From NCBI GenBank assembly GCA_022845895.1, contig AP025573.1:3320501-3384500 (forward strand): a DNA stretch of 64,000 nucleotides. Reading direction: 5' to 3'. This DNA comes from Lachnospiraceae bacterium. GTDB taxonomy: Bacteria; Bacillota; Clostridia; Lachnospirales; Lachnospiraceae. The notes below the pieces were generated by a model. The model was not told the origin of the DNA and searched no databases. It saw only the letters and a list, made by a program, of their open reading frames with translations. This document shows positions 1-8,393 of this stretch, piece after piece; position 1 is the first letter of the stretch, and every line of letters begins with the position of its first letter. The position numbers and the translations under genes are program-made.

Positions 1-455
1 TATCCGAGCGGAAAACGGAATTCTTTTTCTGCACTTCCAAAATGGCTGGATGTAACTGCCAGCATGTTATCGCCATATCCCGCGGCTACGCTCATGGATG
101 CCAGCGCGATAGCTTCTCCCGATGTAGAGCAGGCACCGTAAAGGCCGAACATCGGTATGCTCAGCTCCTCGACGCCCATCGAAGTGGCTACCCCCTGCCT
201 TAGTAGATCCCCGCCGAACAGGTATCTTATATCCCGTGCGTCCATATGTGCTTTGCCAAGGGCAAGTACGCACGCCTCTTTCTGCATGGTACTCTCTGCC
301 GCCTCCCACGTCTCTTCGCCGAATAGGTCATTTTCTTCCACCATGTCGAACATGCTTCCGAGCGGCCCTTCTCCTTCTTTTTTTCCAACAACGGATGCGC
401 TGCCGACTATATAAGGTGAGTTTTCAAACGCAATGCTTTGTAATCCCTGAATCAT
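1..455 (-). CDS. spoVAD: Stage V sporulation protein AD (SpoVAD), 3' end outside window
   Basis: The ATG at 455-453 follows a GGAAGGGA ribosome-binding site and the frame stays open to the window edge, giving about 151 residues of a protein usually near 330-340. The product begins MIQGLQSIAFENSPYIVGSA and carries the thiolase-like segment GLYGACSTSGEAIALASM, both typical of SpoVAD. SpoVAD is a soluble thiolase-fold protein at the spore inner membrane that binds dipicolinic acid during Ca-DPA uptake into the forespore. It lies 55 bp after the P-type ATPase gene and in the same direction, so it is probably the next gene of the spoVA operon. Only the N-terminal part is visible, so the completeness of the gene cannot be judged. 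Confidence 0.93.
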   Translation of the reverse strand, partial: MIQGLQSIAFENSPYIVGSASVVGKKEGEGPLGSMFDMVEENDLFGEETWEAAESTMQKEACVLALGKAHMDARDIRYLFGGDLLRQGVATSMGVEELSIPMFGLYGACSTSGEAIALASMSVAAGYGDNMLAVTSSHFGSAEKEFRFPLG

Positions 456-510
456 TCTTGTTTCCCTTCCTATCTTACTATTCCTTAATAACATAAAAGA
501 ACCGATAGGA

Positions 511-3234
511 TTACCTATCGATTCTTATGCTTTCCATTTTCACTTGATTGCATACATCCTTTTCCGGTTTTTGCAAAAACACCATAAGCTCATGGGCCAG
601 TATTGGAAATGCTGCCAGCATCGTCAGCCGGATCCATTCATGAAGTTCGAGATGGACCGTGCCGAAAGCCTGGATGAGTACCGGAATCTCCGTCACAGAT
701 ATCTGAAGTACGAATCCAAGTATAAAGGCTACAATCATCCATTTATTTTCCAGATGGTTCATGCGGAACACCGACCTGTGGATATCCCGCATCCCAACCG
801 CATGGAACAGCTGCGACATCCCCAATACTGTAAATGCGTATGTCTGGGCTCTCATGAGTATCTCTTCGCTCTGGAGTGCAAGCGCGATATTGGAAATCGA
901 AAACGGGGCGCCTTTGCTCATGAGCAGTTCATAAGGAACCGTAAAAAATGCAGTCAGGCTGATTCCCGCAATGAGCAGTCCATAGAAACATGTACATGCC
1001 AGGCCCCCTCTCGCGAACAGGCTTTCCTTGGCTTTTCTCGGAGGCTCTTCCATCAGGCTGTCCCCGTCGTTTTCATCCACGCCAAGCGCCAGCGCCGGCA
1101 AGGAGTCTGTAATCAGGTTGATCCAGAGGATGTGGCTTGATTTCAGCGGCGACGCGATGTCACAGAGCACAGCGAGAAACATCGTCATAATCTCGCCGAG
1201 GTTGGAGGACAGGAGAAATATTACCGTCTTTCGGATGTTCTCGTACACTCCTCTGCCTTCTTCAATGGCTTTCTCTATCGTTGCAAAATTATCGTCTGTC
1301 AATATGATGTCCGATGCCTGCCTGGCCACATCGGTCCCTGTCATTCCCATCGCGATTCCCACATCTGCTGATTTGAGGGAAGGGGCATCATTTACACCGT
1401 CGCCCGTCATCGCAACGATATTTCCCCTTGTCTTAAATCCTTTTACAATACGTACCTTATGTTCCGGGGATACCCGGGCAAATACACGTACGTCGTCCAG
1501 CTTCTTCAAAAACTTATCCTCCGGCAGGTTCTGCACTTCTTCTCCTGTCATGCACTGTTCCTGGCGTTCTACTATGCCAAGCTGCCGGGCTATTGCAAAT
1601 GCAGTGTCTACATGGTCTCCTGTTATCATTACCGTCGTAACTCCTGCCTGCTTGAATCTGGCCACCGCACCTTTTGCCTCCGGCCTGGCCGGGTCTCTCA
1701 TCCCCACCATTCCAATAAAAGTCAATTCCCGTTCCACCGGTGCCGTACCACCAACGCGCATAGCCACTGCCAGCGTTCTCAGCGCCTGCGAAGACATTTT
1801 CTCGATTGCTTCTTGAATCTGGCGGCGGTGCGTTTCCGTCATGGCCGTAACATTGCCTCGTATCAGTATGCGGCTGCATCTTTTGAGTACCACGTCCGGA
1901 GCGCCTTTTGTATACGTCACGTTAGAAGAGCCGTTCTTGTGCATGGTGGACATCATCTTGCGCCCGGAGTCAAAGGGCAGCTCCTTTTTCCTCGGCATCT
2001 CCTTCTCCAGCGCTTCCCTTCGGATGCCATACTGTTCCGCAAGATTCAAAAGGGCCAGTTCTGTCGGGTCGCCGATGCTGTTTCCATCCTTCTGGACTGC
2101 GTCGTTACACAACGTCATTCCCTGTAGCAGCTCCTTATGTTCCCTTACGTTTAGCTCCTTCTTGTCTAAGATTCTCTGATTGATATAGCAGCCTTCCACT
2201 GTCATCTTATTCTGTGTCAGCGTCCCCGTCTTGTCAGAGCAGACAACGCTTACTGCTCCGAGCGTTTCTACAGAAGGGAGCCTCCTGACTATCGTATGTA
2301 CCTTTACCATCCGCGTCACGCTTAGTGCCAGACAGATTGTAACGACGGCCGGAAGCCCTTCCGGTACCGCGGCCACTGCAAGTGATATGGCTGTGATAAG
2401 CATCTCTGCCATGTTACGGTGCTGTAGTACCGCAATCACAAATAAGGCGGCGCACAGTCCAAGCGACAGTATGCTCAGCATCTTTCCAAGTTCTCCCAGG
2501 CGCTTCTGCAGCGGTGTTATCTCCTCCTGGCTGTCATTGATCAGTGCCGCTATCTTCCCGATTTCTGTATGCATCCCTGTGGCTGTCACTATCCCAATCC
2601 CACGCCCGTTTGTCACAATGGTGGACATATATGCCATGTTTCTGCGGTCTCCAAGTGGAACGGACGACGCTTTGTATCCTTGTCCCTTCCCTTTTCCGGC
2701 AATAAAGTCTACATTTTTTTCAATCGGCAGCGATTCTCCGGTCAGCGCAGATTCTTCTATCTTTAGATTATTTGCCTTGACAAGCCTCATATCGGCAGGT
2801 ACCTGGCAGCCGGCGTCCAGACATACGATGTCTCCTGGCACGAGCGAAGACGCCTGTACCTCCTGCTCTTTTCCTTCACGGATTACGATTGCCCTTGGGC
2901 TTGTCAGCTTCTTCAGGGAATCTAGCGCTTTTTGCGCCTTTCCTTCTTGGATGATACCGACAAACGCGTTCATCAGCACTACGACGATTATAATGATGGC
3001 ATCGCTGACTTCCTGTAACAGTATAGAAACCGCCGCCGCGGCAAGCAGGACATATATGAGCGGGTCATTAAGCTGCTCGAAGAACGACTCAATCTTCGTC
3101 TTCTTTCTGGCAGACTTGAGCTCATTTGTACCATTGTCCTGCAGGCGCTGCGCTGCTTCCGCATAGGAAAGGCCATGCTCTGAATTAGTTCTCAGCTCTT
3201 CGCATGTCTCCCTGACTGTCTTGTTTTCAAACAT
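511..3234 (-). CDS. Calcium-type P-type ATPase (P2A) inside the spoVA operon
   Basis: A 907-aa cation pump. The ATG at 3234 is chosen over the upstream in-frame one at 3258 because AAGGAGAGGG lies just before it. The actuator motif TGES is near residue 165, PEGLP in M4 near 292, the phosphorylation motif [13 protein letters not shown] near 334, and [10 protein letters not shown] in the hinge. Ion-site residues match SERCA: the M4 Glu of PEGL, Asn and Glu in SSNLGE (M5), and Asn, Thr and Asp in [10 protein letters not shown] (M6), which favours Ca2+ as substrate. The family moves Ca2+ out of the cytosol at the expense of ATP. It sits between spoVAC and spoVAD with the same orientation, so a role in calcium supply for Ca-DPA loading is inferred, not shown. 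It could also serve general calcium or manganese homeostasis. Confidence 0.92.
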   Translation of the reverse strand: MFENKTVRETCEELRTNSEHGLSYAEAAQRLQDNGTNELKSARKKTKIESFFEQLNDPLIYVLLAAAAVSILLQEVSDAIIIIVVVLMNAFVGIIQEGKAQKALDSLKKLTSPRAIVIREGKEQEVQASSLVPGDIVCLDAGCQVPADMRLVKANNLKIEESALTGESLPIEKNVDFIAGKGKGQGYKASSVPLGDRRNMAYMSTIVTNGRGIGIVTATGMHTEIGKIAALINDSQEEITPLQKRLGELGKMLSILSLGLCAALFVIAVLQHRNMAEMLITAISLAVAAVPEGLPAVVTICLALSVTRMVKVHTIVRRLPSVETLGAVSVVCSDKTGTLTQNKMTVEGCYINQRILDKKELNVREHKELLQGMTLCNDAVQKDGNSIGDPTELALLNLAEQYGIRREALEKEMPRKKELPFDSGRKMMSTMHKNGSSNVTYTKGAPDVVLKRCSRILIRGNVTAMTETHRRQIQEAIEKMSSQALRTLAVAMRVGGTAPVERELTFIGMVGMRDPARPEAKGAVARFKQAGVTTVMITGDHVDTAFAIARQLGIVERQEQCMTGEEVQNLPEDKFLKKLDDVRVFARVSPEHKVRIVKGFKTRGNIVAMTGDGVNDAPSLKSADVGIAMGMTGTDVARQASDIILTDDNFATIEKAIEEGRGVYENIRKTVIFLLSSNLGEIMTMFLAVLCDIASPLKSSHILWINLITDSLPALALGVDENDGDSLMEEPPRKAKESLFARGGLACTCFYGLLIAGISLTAFFTVPYELLMSKGAPFSISNIALALQSEEILMRAQTYAFTVLGMSQLFHAVGMRDIHRSVFRMNHLENKWMIVAFILGFVLQISVTEIPVLIQAFGTVHLELHEWIRLTMLAAFPILAHELMVFLQKPEKDVCNQVKMESIRIDR

Positions 3235-3353
3235 AATATTCCCTCTCCTTATCCGCATTAACCCCTTAAAATGGAATTCAACAGGCCTGTACTTCCTGTC
3301 CTAGTACAACCTTATGCGGTAAGAATCGGGAATATGTTGTCTATTGAAAAAAT

Positions 3354-3815
3354 CTATTTGATGATGTCCGCAAGTTTTAAAATCCAATATCCAAACCCGA
3401 TGGCCCAGCTCGTGAAAATACCATACAGAATAACCGGACCTGCAATCGTGAAAATCTTACAGCCAATACCCATGACCTGGCCTTCCTTCTTGTATTCTAT
3501 GGCAGGCGCTGCCACAGAGTTAGCGAAACCGGTAATTGGCACAAGCGCGCCGGCTCCGCCCCATTTGGCGATGCTCGGGTATACATTAATCCCGGTCAGC
3601 AGTACGCTGAGCAGGATAAGAATGAGAGACGTCCATCCCGCACTCGTGTCCTTATCAAGCCCCACCTTCTCACAATAATTCAAAATTGCCTGTCCTATGA
3701 CACAGATGATGCCTCCGATAACGAAAGCCTTCGCCATATTTGCCGGAAGATTGTGTACCGGCGTTTTCTGTTTAACATAATTTTCATAAGCCTGCTGCTG
3801 TTTTTGCTTATCCAC
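3354..3815 (-). CDS. spoVAC: Stage V sporulation protein AC (SpoVAC)
   Basis: A 153-aa membrane protein with several hydrophobic segments and the family pattern KAFVIGGIICVIGQ, GITxYP-like loop (LTGINVYPSIAKWGGAGALV) and a C-terminal hydrophobic hairpin. The start is a GTG at 3815, seven bases after AAAGGAGG. In Bacillus, SpoVAC is a mechanosensitive channel of the spore inner membrane needed for Ca-DPA movement. Here it lies between spoVAB and the calcium-type ATPase, and an intergenic palindromic repeat separates it from spoVAB. Length agrees with the family (about 150 aa). Confidence 0.95.
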   Translation of the reverse strand: MDKQKQQQAYENYVKQKTPVHNLPANMAKAFVIGGIICVIGQAILNYCEKVGLDKDTSAGWTSLILILLSVLLTGINVYPSIAKWGGAGALVPITGFANSVAAPAIEYKKEGQVMGIGCKIFTIAGPVILYGIFTSWAIGFGYWILKLADIIK

Positions 3816-3848
3816 AATTATACCTCCTTTTGGGGATAACTCGGGCGG

Positions 3849-3935
3849 GTGAGGTTGGGGACGGAGGTTTTTTAAAAAACCTCCGTCCCCAACCTCACTT
3901 TCCCCTGTCCCCGATTGATTTTGCCGTGTCTCTTT
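3849..3935. repeat. Intergenic palindromic repeat, copy A
   Basis: Positions 3849-3898 form a perfect 50-bp palindrome with 25-bp arms (core GGGGACGGAGG / CCTCCGTCCCC). A tail with CCCCTGTCCCC and TTTTGCCGTGTCTC follows up to the spoVAB stop codon. It is the cleanest copy of a family that recurs near 6750, 16950, 21160, 22490, 23300 and 32360. It sits between two co-directional sporulation genes, so it might affect read-through or mRNA stability. Confidence 0.9.
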
Positions 3936-4352
3936 TTACCAACGGTTGAAAAAGAATATCAGTGAGCCGATTCCTTTGCCCAATGCCATCCCGGCGATTA
4001 GATAAGGGATGTATCTCAATAGCTTTACCCGCCGGATAAAAATTGGAAATACGTTTAAGATTTCTGCCAGCGCCATGGACCAGCAGCCAACAAATATGCC
4101 TGCAAACAGCCCGAATATCGGCAGCAGGAAGCCGCCGTGCGGTATGTCAATCCTGTAGATAAAGAATATATTGCCAAGCATGCCGCCAAGTGCGACGCAG
4201 TCCTCATACAATAAGATGTGTTCTCCGGTGTGCGTACGGTCTGCAAAATCGGATACGACTCCAAGTCCGATGATAAAGGAAAACAGACCGCCGGCAACAA
4301 CTACTCCGGCGCTAAGTCCGATGAGTGCCAGAAGGATTTGTGCTGCCCACAT
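3936..4352 (-). CDS. spoVAB: Stage V sporulation protein AB (SpoVAB)
   Basis: A 138-aa protein with about four membrane segments, matching SpoVAB in length (about 140 aa) and pattern: N-terminal segment ending GGLFSFIIGLGVVSDFA, then LYEDCVALGGMLGNIF and a C-terminal MALGKGIGSLIFF. SpoVAB is a membrane component of the Ca-DPA transport apparatus of the forespore. Its ATG at 4352 lies inside the end of spoVAA (41-bp overlap), which implies translational coupling. Its exact biochemical part in the complex is not known. Confidence 0.93.
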   Translation of the reverse strand: MWAAQILLALIGLSAGVVVAGGLFSFIIGLGVVSDFADRTHTGEHILLYEDCVALGGMLGNIFFIYRIDIPHGGFLLPIFGLFAGIFVGCWSMALAEILNVFPIFIRRVKLLRYIPYLIAGMALGKGIGSLIFFFNRW

Positions 4353-4986
4353 CCTGCTCTTTGCCCTTTCTGGAATAAGTTTCTATCAATGTCGTCTGGA
4401 TATCATTTTCATAAAGACGCATCTCAACTTCCATTGGAGTCGGATCTACGGTGAATTTTTTCTTTCCAAAGTGATTAAAGAATATGAGAATACCTATAAT
4501 CAGCCCGATACAATACGTAAGCTCCAGAATCGTAAAGCCACTAGACTTCTGCCCTGTCACAAGCTTATATATCTGAGAGAACAGCTTGACCGTATCAACG
4601 TCATTGTTAAAGGCCATAATAGAAAATGCAGCACCTATGAACGTAATGACGATAACACTTGCTGCTTTCAGGGCATGTACAAGTCCACCGGCCGTCTGCT
4701 GCTGTTCGTATGTTACGATAAAATCTTGCTCCCCCAGGTTCTGTATATCCATGTTGGGGAACTGCTCGTGGATAATTTCTATCACTTTTAAGATAGATAC
4801 TGCAACTCTGTTCTGGCTTTTCTTATCTGTGTGATGAAACTTTAGAAGCTTCAGTGTATTCAGCTTCGGAACGACCGACGGATTGGAGCATTCCATCGTA
4901 AGCACGTCCCCTAACGTCACATCGGGCTTGGTGACCTCTACGTTCCTGTCCGCTTTTATATATACTGTCTCGCTGTTTGCCGCCAT
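4312..4986 (-). CDS. spoVAA: Stage V sporulation protein AA (SpoVAA)
   Basis: A 224-aa protein with a soluble N-terminal domain (about 1-120, starting with VYIKADRNVEV and a TLGDV segment) and two membrane helices (about 125-145 and 170-190), followed by FFNHFGKKKFTVDPTPMEVEM, a hallmark of SpoVAA. It is the first protein of the spoVA set needed for dipicolinate uptake by the forespore. Its gene follows the 51-aa membrane protein gene by two bases and overlaps spoVAB, so sigF and spoVA form one continuous leftward array here, whereas in Bacillus lysA separates the two groups. Confidence 0.93.
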   Translation of the reverse strand: MAANSETVYIKADRNVEVTKPDVTLGDVLTMECSNPSVVPKLNTLKLLKFHHTDKKSQNRVAVSILKVIEIIHEQFPNMDIQNLGEQDFIVTYEQQQTAGGLVHALKAASVIVITFIGAAFSIMAFNNDVDTVKLFSQIYKLVTGQKSSGFTILELTYCIGLIIGILIFFNHFGKKKFTVDPTPMEVEMRLYENDIQTTLIETYSRKGKEQDVGSTNPSGTHRT

Positions 4987-4988
4987 GC

Positions 4989-5144
4989 CTACACCCTGCT
5001 TTCCGTTTCAGTCATGATTAATGTCCCCTCGCTGATGTCGCTTTTGCTTCTTACATCATTAAAGTAGTAGATACAGCCGATTATCACGGCCGCCGCCACA
5101 ACACAAATTAAGCATACCCGGAGTTTTTTCCTGGCCTCATCCAT
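4989..5144 (-). CDS. Small single-span membrane protein between sigF and spoVAA
   Basis: A 51-aa product starting MDEARKKLRVCLICVVAAAV, with one hydrophobic helix at about residues 9-27 and a polar C-terminal tail. The ATG at 5144 is preferred over the longer frame start at 5207 because AAGGAGGGTGTCAG stands directly before it. I do not recognise the family. It lies between sigF (74-bp gap) and spoVAA (2-bp gap) in the same direction, so a sporulation role is likely from context only. Confidence 0.7.
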   Translation of the reverse strand: MDEARKKLRVCLICVVAAAVIIGCIYYFNDVRSKSDISEGTLIMTETESRV

Positions 5145-5218
5145 ACTGACACCCTCCTTATACTTCTTTTGTGGGTTAGTATGGATATATTTCGGGAAAA
5201 TATACACGGGTATGCTTT

Positions 5219-5932
5219 TTATATTCTTTCGCGCAGACGTTTTAATATTTTCTTTTCCAGACGCGATACCTGAACCTGGGATATACCCAGCTCCTGACCT
5301 ACCTGCGACTGCGTCTGGTTGGCAAAATACCGCAGATAGATAAGCTGTCGTTCATCTTTGTTCAGATATTCCAGCAGCTGCTGGAGCAGCATATGGTTCA
5401 GTATTTTCTCCTCTCCGCCTTCCTTTTCCGGCAGCTTGTCCATAAGGCGGATTTCCTGTCCTTCCTTTTGATATATCGGTTTATGCAGCGATTCGATATC
5501 ACCGCTTGCATCCAGAGCCATCGTAAGCTCTTCCCTGTCGACCTCAAGGTATTCTGCTATCTCGGTGATGGTCGGTTCCCGTCCAAGTGCCTCCTGAAGC
5601 CTTTCCTGACAGAGATATGCTTTATAGGCAAGCTCCTTTAACGAACGGCTCACCTTGATCATACCGTCATCTCTCAGGAAACGTTTTATCTCTCCTGATA
5701 TCATCGGAACAGCATAGGTCGAGAACTTCACTTCATACGACATGTCAAACTTGTCGATTGCTTTTAAAAGTCCGATATTCCCGACCTGGAACAGGTCTTC
5801 CGCCTCGGCGCCCCGGTTATAAAAACGTTTAACAATGCACCATACAAGTCCTGCATTTTCCTCCACTAACTGTGCTCTCGCTTTTTCATCCCCCTGGTGA
5901 GATTTTTGAATCAAAGCGATTGTGTGGTCCAT
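5219..5932 (-). CDS. sigF: RNA polymerase sporulation sigma factor SigF
   Basis: A 237-aa sigma-70 family protein. Region 2 has EDLFQVGNIGLLKAIDKFD and FSTYAVPMISGEIKRFLRDD, region 3 has KVSRSLKELAYKAYLCQERL, and region 4 has the helix-turn-helix QVGQELGISQVQVSRLEKKI. SigF is the first forespore-specific sigma factor and is held inactive by SpoIIAB until engulfment begins. The start at 5932 overlaps spoIIAB by 22 bp, the standard tricistronic arrangement. Length and order match the family. Confidence 0.97.
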   Translation of the reverse strand: MDHTIALIQKSHQGDEKARAQLVEENAGLVWCIVKRFYNRGAEAEDLFQVGNIGLLKAIDKFDMSYEVKFSTYAVPMISGEIKRFLRDDGMIKVSRSLKELAYKAYLCQERLQEALGREPTITEIAEYLEVDREELTMALDASGDIESLHKPIYQKEGQEIRLMDKLPEKEGGEEKILNHMLLQQLLEYLNKDERQLIYLRYFANQTQSQVGQELGISQVQVSRLEKKILKRLRERI

Positions 5933-6366
5933 ACCTTACGTCCTTTACCAATAGTCTTTTCCATTTTTACGGTTGTTCCTTTTCCTGGTTCAGAATCAAC
6001 TTCCAGATGGTCCATGAAAGCTTCCATGAACGAAAAGCCCATGCCAGAGCGGTCCAGTTCCGGCTTCGTCGTAAACAACGGCTCCATGGCCCTTTTTACA
6101 TCCGGAATCCCTTTTCCCTTGTCCTCGATCTCCAGGTATAATGTCTTTTCCTCTGTCCTGCAGCGGATATAGATATTATGTATCTCGTTCTCATATCCAT
6201 GGATAATCGCGTTGGTGACCGCCTCAGATACGGCAGTCTTGACATCCGAGACTTCTTCCACTGTTGGATTCAGCGAGGTCATAAAAGCTGCTACCGTCAC
6301 CCTGGCGAACGACTCATTCGATGATCGGCTGTCGAATATTAACTGCATTTCATTCGTATTTTCCAT
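5911..6366 (-). CDS. spoIIAB: Anti-sigma F factor / serine kinase SpoIIAB
   Basis: A 151-aa GHKL ATPase. The N-box is EAVTNAIIHGYEN, the G1 box is EDKGKGIPDVKRA and the G2 region is RSGMGFSFMEAFMD. SpoIIAB binds SigF with ATP and phosphorylates SpoIIAA on serine. Its ATG (6366) immediately follows the spoIIAA stop codon with no spacer, and its 3' end overlaps sigF, so the three proteins are probably made in fixed ratio. All expected nucleotide-binding motifs are present. Confidence 0.97.
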   Translation of the reverse strand: MENTNEMQLIFDSRSSNESFARVTVAAFMTSLNPTVEEVSDVKTAVSEAVTNAIIHGYENEIHNIYIRCRTEEKTLYLEIEDKGKGIPDVKRAMEPLFTTKPELDRSGMGFSFMEAFMDHLEVDSEPGKGTTVKMEKTIGKGRKVWTTQSL

Positions 6367-6678
6367 CTACTTATCCTCCTCATATATCTTCATAATTTTT
6401 GTTGCTCCGGACATCGTCAATATTTTCTTCATTCTTTCATTGGTGTGGACTGCACACACCTCTCCTCCTAACATATAGATTCGCTTGTAGCGTCCCATAA
6501 TCACGCCAATCCCCGAACTGTCGCAGAAAACCGTATCCTCAAAATCAAAGATTACATATCGGATATGGTTCTTTTCAATCAGATGGTCAGCCTCCCGCCT
6601 GATGCTCTCTGCATTGTGATGATCCAGTTCTGTCGGCAGGAATATGGTAAGACAATTCTCCTGCACTTCATACTTCAT
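6367..6678 (-). CDS. spoIIAA: Anti-sigma F factor antagonist SpoIIAA
   Basis: A 103-aa STAS-domain protein. The phosphorylated serine lies in the motif FCDSSGIGVIMGRYK, near residue 55-57. In its unphosphorylated form it displaces SigF from SpoIIAB; SpoIIE reverses the phosphorylation. The gene starts after GAGGAGG and heads the sigF operon. The expected SigH promoter was not clearly identifiable by eye in the 180 bp upstream, which holds a palindromic repeat and a terminator of the preceding gene. Confidence 0.96.
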   Translation of the reverse strand: MKYEVQENCLTIFLPTELDHHNAESIRREADHLIEKNHIRYVIFDFEDTVFCDSSGIGVIMGRYKRIYMLGGEVCAVHTNERMKKILTMSGATKIMKIYEEDK

Positions 6679-6709
6679 GTTACTCCTCCTCTTTTCTATG
6701 TTTTATATC

Positions 6710-6786
6710 GGGACAGGGCAAATTCAATTTGGGACAGGGCTTTTTTAATTGGGGACGGAGGAAATCTAAAAAACCTCCGTCCCCAA
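6710..6786. repeat. Intergenic palindromic repeat, copy B
   Basis: The palindrome TTGGGGACGGAGG / CCTCCGTCCCCAA spans 6749-6786 with a 12-bp A/T-rich loop. The tail lies on the left and has two GGGACAGGGC words (6710-6719 and 6731-6740), so this copy is in the opposite orientation to copy A. It sits directly upstream of spoIIAA. Confidence 0.85.
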
Positions 6787-6804
6787 CCCCTTCTTCGTTG
6801 TCAC

Positions 6805-6841
6805 CAAAAAAGGACATGCAATCTAATTGCATATCCTTTAT
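6805..6841 (-). terminator. Rho-independent terminator of the TPR gene
   Basis: On the minus strand AAAGGATATGCAAT pairs with ATTGCATGTCCTTT (one G-U) around a 3-base loop and is followed by a run of T. It lies 24 bp past the stop of the TPR gene and so separates it from the spoIIA operon. Confidence 0.85.
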
Positions 6842-6864
6842 CTTCTGTAACCCTGTTTTATTCC

Positions 6865-8238
6865 TTATTCAGTTTGATCGTCTGTGCCGCCATCGTCTTT
6901 GCTATCCCCGCCGGCCTTCTGTTCATCCAGCGCGCTTTGCGCCTCGGATGCCGCCTCGGTGTTCGGATAGTTCTCGATGATCTTCTGATACTCGATATTC
7001 GCCTTGTCCTGGTCGCCTTTCTTTTCATAAGACCGGGCAAGCAGCAGCTTGGCGCCGCCGTCCGAATATCCCTCGTCCATCTGCATTACTTTTTCAAGGT
7101 TGCTGATGGCCGTATCATAGTTGGCAACTTCAAAATTATTCTTAGATGTAGAGTACAGGTCCTCGCACATCCTGGGATAGAGCTCCCCGGTTATCTCGTC
7201 AAAGCGTTCCCGCCCCACGGTTCCGAGGGACTCGGCATTTACTTTCAGAAGTTCCTCCAGCATGGCATCGTTGCTCATATCTTTCGCATTGTAATGCTTG
7301 GAGATATTCATGACGATCTCGTAGCTTTCCTGGGTAGAAGTAGCCGTTGCTTTGGCATTCTCCGTCTCCTCGCTCGTGGAACGGTAATCCTCCAGCTCTT
7401 TCTTCAACGCACTTATCTGTGCTTTCTGGGTTGCAATCTGGTCGCTGAACGCCACGGTCTGCTTGTTGAGCTTATCCTGCTTTGAAGCGTTAATCGCGGG
7501 CATAATCATAAACCACATGACCGCAACTCCGACAAGCACTCCGATTGCTATATTCACAATCGTATGCAGCCCTGTGTGTTCTTTATAGCTTGATGACACC
7601 GGCTGTATGATTGTTTCATTTCCAATATTATAAGTAACGGTCTGCTGCTGTTCCTCGGTATCCTTCTCCTTGATTCTGGCATTTTTAGATCTGCGTACCT
7701 GGTTCAGCTCATGCATATACCTGAGCGTGATGTCATCCGTCGTGTCCAGCTTGTGGGCTATCCTCAGGCACTGCCTCGCTTTGGAATACTGCTCCGTCTG
7801 TAGATATAATAGCGCAAGAAGCTGATATGCTTTCACAAATGTCGGATGGGCGGCGACGACCTTCTTAAGCTGTATGATTGCCAGGTCCTCACCGTTCTGA
7901 CGGGCATAGCCAAGAGCCTGATTGAACTTCTTAATCGCCTGATTCAGCGTATCAAGCTCTCCTGGCGTCTCCTGAAGCTTCTGGATGTAATAGTTGGATA
8001 TGTTTTCATGAGACTGGAAATTCTTGCTGAGGATCCACTCTACCAGAGCCTCGCCGATATCTCCCCTGCCGTAATACACAAGACCAAGAAGGTTTCTGGC
8101 TGCAATGTTCGCTCTATTGTATTGTAAACTGCGCCTCAAGGATGTTATCGCACCGGATAAATCCCGGATATTGGCTTTCTTAAGTCCATCGTTATACCAA
8201 TAATTGGACTGGTATAAGAGTTTCATTGAATAATCCAT
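6865..8238 (-). CDS. TPR-repeat, single-span membrane protein
   Basis: A 457-aa protein. Residues 1-190 hold tetratricopeptide-like helical repeats (for example AIIQLKKVVAAHPTFVKAYQ). A membrane helix follows at about 230-250 (IAIGVLVGVAVMWFMIM), then a coiled coil at about 260-300, and further TPR units at about 375-440 (ANYDTAISNLEKVMQMDEGY). The tail is acidic. The layout suggests a cytoplasmic N-terminal scaffold and an outside C-terminal repeat domain. The specific function is unknown. It follows a 44-aa gene and folC in the same direction and ends in a clear terminator. The start at 8238 has a moderate AGAAGGG site; ATG at 8226 is an alternative. Confidence 0.85.
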   Translation of the reverse strand: MDYSMKLLYQSNYWYNDGLKKANIRDLSGAITSLRRSLQYNRANIAARNLLGLVYYGRGDIGEALVEWILSKNFQSHENISNYYIQKLQETPGELDTLNQAIKKFNQALGYARQNGEDLAIIQLKKVVAAHPTFVKAYQLLALLYLQTEQYSKARQCLRIAHKLDTTDDITLRYMHELNQVRRSKNARIKEKDTEEQQQTVTYNIGNETIIQPVSSSYKEHTGLHTIVNIAIGVLVGVAVMWFMIMPAINASKQDKLNKQTVAFSDQIATQKAQISALKKELEDYRSTSEETENAKATATSTQESYEIVMNISKHYNAKDMSNDAMLEELLKVNAESLGTVGRERFDEITGELYPRMCEDLYSTSKNNFEVANYDTAISNLEKVMQMDEGYSDGGAKLLLARSYEKKGDQDKANIEYQKIIENYPNTEAASEAQSALDEQKAGGDSKDDGGTDDQTE

Positions 8239-8258
8239 ATATCGTCGTAACCCTTCTT

Positions 8259-8393
8259 CTACTTCGTCTGCTCTATCATTTCCTTGAGTATATCCGTCAT
8301 ATCAGTCAGATCCTCCTGATAGACCGCATCTTCTATATCTTCCACTTCCACACTGGGCTGGAATTTCTTCAATTCTTCTTCAAAATCAAGCAT
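8259..8393 (-). CDS. Small acidic protein of 44 aa between folC and the TPR gene
   Basis: The product starts MLDFEEELKKFQPSVEVEDI and is strongly acidic, with no membrane segment. The ATG at 8393 follows CAGGAGGAGAAGAG, a very strong ribosome-binding site, and overlaps the end of folC by 8 bp, both signs of a real coupled gene. I do not recognise the family. It may work with the TPR protein encoded 20 bp downstream. Confidence 0.72.
   Translation of the reverse strand: MLDFEEELKKFQPSVEVEDIEDAVYQEDLTDMTDILKEMIEQTK

Noticed and set aside
2231..3166. Long plus-strand open frame (311 codons) opposite the P-type ATPase
   Set aside because: It is the mirror of a well-supported gene, is serine/threonine-rich without any domain and has no ribosome-binding site.
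3259..3353. Possible regulatory element between spoVAC and the ATPase
   Set aside because: No hairpin, promoter or operator of convincing quality was seen in these 95 bp.
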